From Henricia sp. BOLD:AAB3569 (lineage: Eukaryota; Echinodermata; Asteroidea; Spinulosida; Echinasteridae): 64,000 bases of DNA. The position numbers were made by a program, and so were the translations under genes. This document shows, in pieces, positions 62,201 through 64,000 of this stretch (the stretch's first letter is position 1; each line of letters begins with the position of its first letter). The notes under the pieces are model-generated. The model worked only from the letters and a program-made list of their open reading frames with translations, made no database searches and was not told the origin of the DNA. Location of the stretch: contig JBBELK010000461.1 in assembly GCA_037783545.1 (NCBI GenBank), forward strand, positions 992,001-1,056,000, read 5' to 3'.

Positions 62201-64000
62201 GACCTGAGATGATATTCCAATTCTTCCTTCATTTAGCACTCCAATCGCATATTTGTAGCCGTGTCCAACTTGGCCCAGGACCTGGCTCTCATGGACCTAA
62301 CAGATACAAAATTCAGACAATTAATGGACAATGCTCTTGCTGATGTTTATTTTCAAGGTGATCCGTCATTCTTTTGTAGGATGACTATTTGACCCCATTT
62401 AGCTTCAGTCAGGTACGTAGCCTAGCAACAAAGAAAATAATAAGATGCAAAAATCACAAATAAGTGTGACTACAGAAGCTAATTGGGTCCCTCACTTGAG
62501 CAACAAACTAATGTTTAATGAAAAAATAAATAAAATATTGCAGTAAAAACCTCTTTTCTGAAACCTTTAAAAGCCCCTAAAGTGCCTTAGATTGCAGCAG
62601 AAAGTACCTAGATTTCACAATTTTCCGGACCCTCCAGAAGGGCATGTTTTCGGCACACACAACCCTACCCTTCACCAAAAGCCAAATCTGCCCCTACCCT
62701 TTGAACTTCAGAGCTTCCGATAATATTCTTAAAGAAATTAATGTCTACTCCTAAAATCACTTGTACTGACCCTGACATTGTCAAAGTTCACTTCACACGT
62801 CGGCGACGCTCTCAGACCAAGCTTGTCCTCTTTCTTACCGACTGTTAAACCCTCAGTATCCCGATCAACAATAAACGATGTGATTCCCTTGTATCCCTAT
62901 GGGAGAAAACGGGATCAGTGAATAATGAGGCTGGCGTACTAGCACTCGGGCTATGTTCAGATACAGTACTACGGAGATTGAAAAAGGTGTAATCTTTGGA
63001 TTCGCTGTGGGGGATGCGGCCTGCAAACGGAATAACAATTTGGTCATTTCTCATGCACTGCACGCTTGCATGTGGTATGTGAGAAGTGTCTCGGCGCCGA
63101 ATTAATGACTCTTAGGCCCGCTTCAAACGTCGCGCTTATGCCATGTCGAATTAAATTTAACTTGATTTTTTTAAATTCGACACGGCACAAGCACGACGTT
63201 TGAAGCCATTTGGCTCGGCAAAATGAGTTCGACACGGCAGAAGATTTTAGCTTGACAGGGTCTGCCGTGCTAACTCAATTTAGTGCGGCACAAGCACGGC
63301 TTGGCTTCAAACGTCGTGCTTCTGCCGTGTCGAATTTAAATCCAGTTCGAAGTTGGTCCGCAATTTTGTTCCGACTAGGAATGCGCATGCTCGCAGCGCG
63401 TATGTGAGTAAAGAAATAACCAACAAACAAGTGCATCAAAATAATAAAATGGCGACGTACAATGGACAGAATGGAAAACGCCATAGAGTTGTATAAGCCG
63501 TAACGGCTTATACAACTCTATGGAAAACGCACGTGCACAACGTCCATGACGTGCACAATACTCATCCGCCATGTTAGATGTATTTAAGCTCGACTGGGAG
63601 TTTGCAATTAAGTTCGACGTTTGAAGCCACTGCTGTGCTAACGTCGTACCAACGTCGTGCCAAGTTGAATTTATTTCGACACGGCATAAGCGCGACGTTT
63701 GAAGCGGGCCTTAGCAGCTGGCATGACTGCAGTGCACGAAAGAAATGTGCGAGGAAAAAAAATGAACGTTATAAAAACATACAGAAATCTGGATGAAATC
63801 CATGGAAGGGCTTTACTGCATCAGCATTGATGCATATTCTGTATTTACAGCCAAATTTTGCTGTCAGTTTGCTGCACATTTCAAGAAATTTGTTTGAAGC
63901 TCGAAAGTTGGGGGAACGTCTTATGTATGAGTGCGTCTTATACACAGGTTTTTACGGTACTTGAATAATGAAATCAACTCACAACAGAGAAGTCAGCATT
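59193..64000 (-). CDS. ACADSB: Short/branched-chain acyl-CoA dehydrogenase, mitochondrial (ACADSB-like), C-terminal half
   Basis: Minus-strand spliced gene cut by the right edge. Exons in transcript order: 63983-64000 (partial), 62771-62896, 62204-62296, 61303-61392, 60479-60559, 59971-60127, 59193-59275. All junctions are AG/GT and the phases join to 215 codons plus stop. The family oxidises 2-methylbutyryl-CoA and related short branched acyl-CoAs in the mitochondrial matrix (isoleucine degradation), using FAD and passing electrons to ETF. Diagnostic stretches are [46 protein letters not shown]-like [26 protein letters not shown] and [15 protein letters not shown]. The Glu of YEG is the catalytic base and is present. 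These fit ACADSB better than ACADS. The N-terminal half, including the mitochondrial targeting peptide, lies beyond 64000. Confidence 0.95.
59416..59526. mobile_element. TTAAGCCTAGTTTCCATATAA foldback, 111 bp
   Basis: TTAAGCCTAGTTTCCATATA pairs with TATATGGAAACCGGGCTTAA, then TGTAACGCACGCAAAC pairs with GCGTTTGTTACG. It lies in the last ACADSB-like intron. A SINE B box (GGATTCGAACCAGGGCC) lies nearby on the minus strand at about 59890. Confidence 0.88.
59971..60127 (-). CDS. ACADSB: ACADSB-like exon (C-terminal domain)
   Basis: 157 nt, phase 0 in, phase 1 out. It encodes [20 protein letters not shown], then [20 protein letters not shown] and [20 protein letters not shown], MGGVGxTKDxPVEKxxRD are family signatures. 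Acceptor GACTCTCAG, donor GTAAGA. A MITE-poor intron of 0.35 kb separates it from the next exon upstream. Confidence 0.96.
60479..60559 (-). CDS. ACADSB: ACADSB-like exon (dimer-interface helix)
   Basis: 81 nt, 27 codons, phase 0. It encodes [20 protein letters not shown], then YNAARMK. This matches the family helix QHQVAxxxTQLEAARLLTYNAAR. Acceptor ACCCAG, donor GTAACA. A SINE fragment lies just upstream in the same intron. Confidence 0.94.
60681..61003. mobile_element. CCACGGTAAAGGGGGCATTTTGGC palindromic MITE, complete
   Basis: TCTTTCCACGGTAAAGGGGG at the left is inverted at the right, together with GCCAAAATG..., over arms of more than 90 bp. It lies in an ACADSB-like intron (60560-61302). 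The nearby 60601-60670 holds a SINE end (CGCCAGGAGTATCCTGCAGG). Confidence 0.9.
61303..61392 (-). CDS. ACADSB: ACADSB-like exon (C-terminal helical domain)
   Basis: 90 nt, 30 codons, phase 0. It encodes [20 protein letters not shown], then [10 protein letters not shown]. It matches LGLAQGxxDYTIPYxxERxQFGKxxxxFQ; the usual Gly of QFGK is replaced by Lys (QFKQ). Acceptor TTTCACCAG, donor GTATAA. Confidence 0.93.
62204..62296 (-). CDS. ACADSB: ACADSB-like exon (start of C-terminal helical domain)
   Basis: 93 nt, 31 codons, phase 0. It encodes [20 protein letters not shown], then [11 protein letters not shown]. [21 protein letters not shown] is the family motif. Acceptor CTGTTAG, donor GTCAGT. 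Confidence 0.95.
62771..62896 (-). CDS. ACADSB: ACADSB-like exon (middle beta domain)
   Basis: 126 nt, 42 codons, phase 0. It encodes [20 protein letters not shown], then [20 protein letters not shown] and VR. KLGLRASxTC is highly characteristic of the ACADSB branch. Acceptor CCCATAG, donor GTCAGT (non-consensus A at +4, otherwise normal). Confidence 0.94.
63112..63713. mobile_element. TTAGGCCCGCTTCAAACGTCGCGC palindromic element, 602 bp
   Basis: TTAGGCCCGCTTCAAACGTC is inverted as GACGTTTGAAGCGGGCCTTA. Sub-motifs GCACGACGTTTGAAGCC and GGCTTCAAACGTCGTGC repeat inside in both directions, so it looks like elements within an element. It lies in an ACADSB-like intron. Confidence 0.9.
63481..63523. 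repeat. 43-nt near-perfect palindrome
   Basis: CCATAGAGTTGTATAAGCCG T A A CGGCTTATACAACTCTATGG: 21-bp arms that match exactly around a single-base spacer. ATGGAAAACG occurs on both sides. Confidence 0.95.
63983..64000 (-). CDS. ACADSB: ACADSB-like exon (partial at window edge)
   Basis: Eighteen bases at the edge read NADFSV on the minus strand and end at donor GTGAGT (63977-63982). This fits the family segment [16 protein letters not shown], and the phase (0) matches the next exon, which starts GYKG. Short, but the position, frame and donor agree. Confidence 0.75.

Overview
The window is animal nuclear DNA. It has spliced genes with GT-AG introns, long introns packed with short non-autonomous transposons, tRNA-derived SINEs, one LINE 3' remnant and many TACATGTA/ACCGGT-rich stretches. 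The protein matches and repeat load suggest a marine invertebrate deuterostome (echinoderm or hemichordate-like). That placement is an inference from overall style, not from a diagnostic marker.

Two genes are supported, and they converge tail to tail. On the + strand, 14 coding exons between 8538 and 49262 encode a G protein-coupled receptor kinase of the GRK4/5/6 subfamily: most of the RGS-homology domain, the whole kinase domain, the AGC-type C-tail and a very short membrane-binding C-terminus. All exon phases join without a break. The N-terminal exons (about 50 residues) were not found and probably lie left of the window. On the - strand, seven exons between 59193 and the right edge encode the C-terminal half of a short/branched-chain acyl-CoA dehydrogenase (ACADSB-like). 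The rest of that gene lies beyond 64000.

Layout: 1-8537 is upstream or intronic repeat-rich DNA. 8538-42654 holds GRK coding exons 3 to 15 (numbered by vertebrate alignment) separated by introns of 0.1 to 10.9 kb. 42655-49244 is the last GRK intron. 49263-59192 lies between the two stop codons, must hold both 3' UTRs, and has a repeat-poor, AT-rich stretch near 55.9-58.1 kb. 59193-64000 is the ACADSB-like gene.

The most unusual object is inside the GRK kinase domain. The last 57 nt of one exon, its 5' splice site and 54 nt of intron form a tandem array of nine copies at an exact 111-bp period (38279-39223), so nine identical-looking 5' splice sites sit in a row. The intronic half of each unit is one arm of a palindromic MITE found elsewhere in the window. 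Other notable items are two identical 92-bp CACTA-like mini-elements with 3-bp target duplications (one nested in another foldback element), a group of at least seven foldback elements with different interiors but similar TTAAGCCCG-type ends, two palindromes of 550-620 bp, a 43-nt near-perfect palindrome, poly-C runs of 45, 37 and 27, and a CpG-rich 14-bp satellite.

The two genes have no evident joint function: one phosphorylates activated GPCRs at the plasma membrane, the other acts in mitochondrial isoleucine breakdown. No rRNA, functional tRNA, CRISPR array or complete transposase/reverse transcriptase gene was found.
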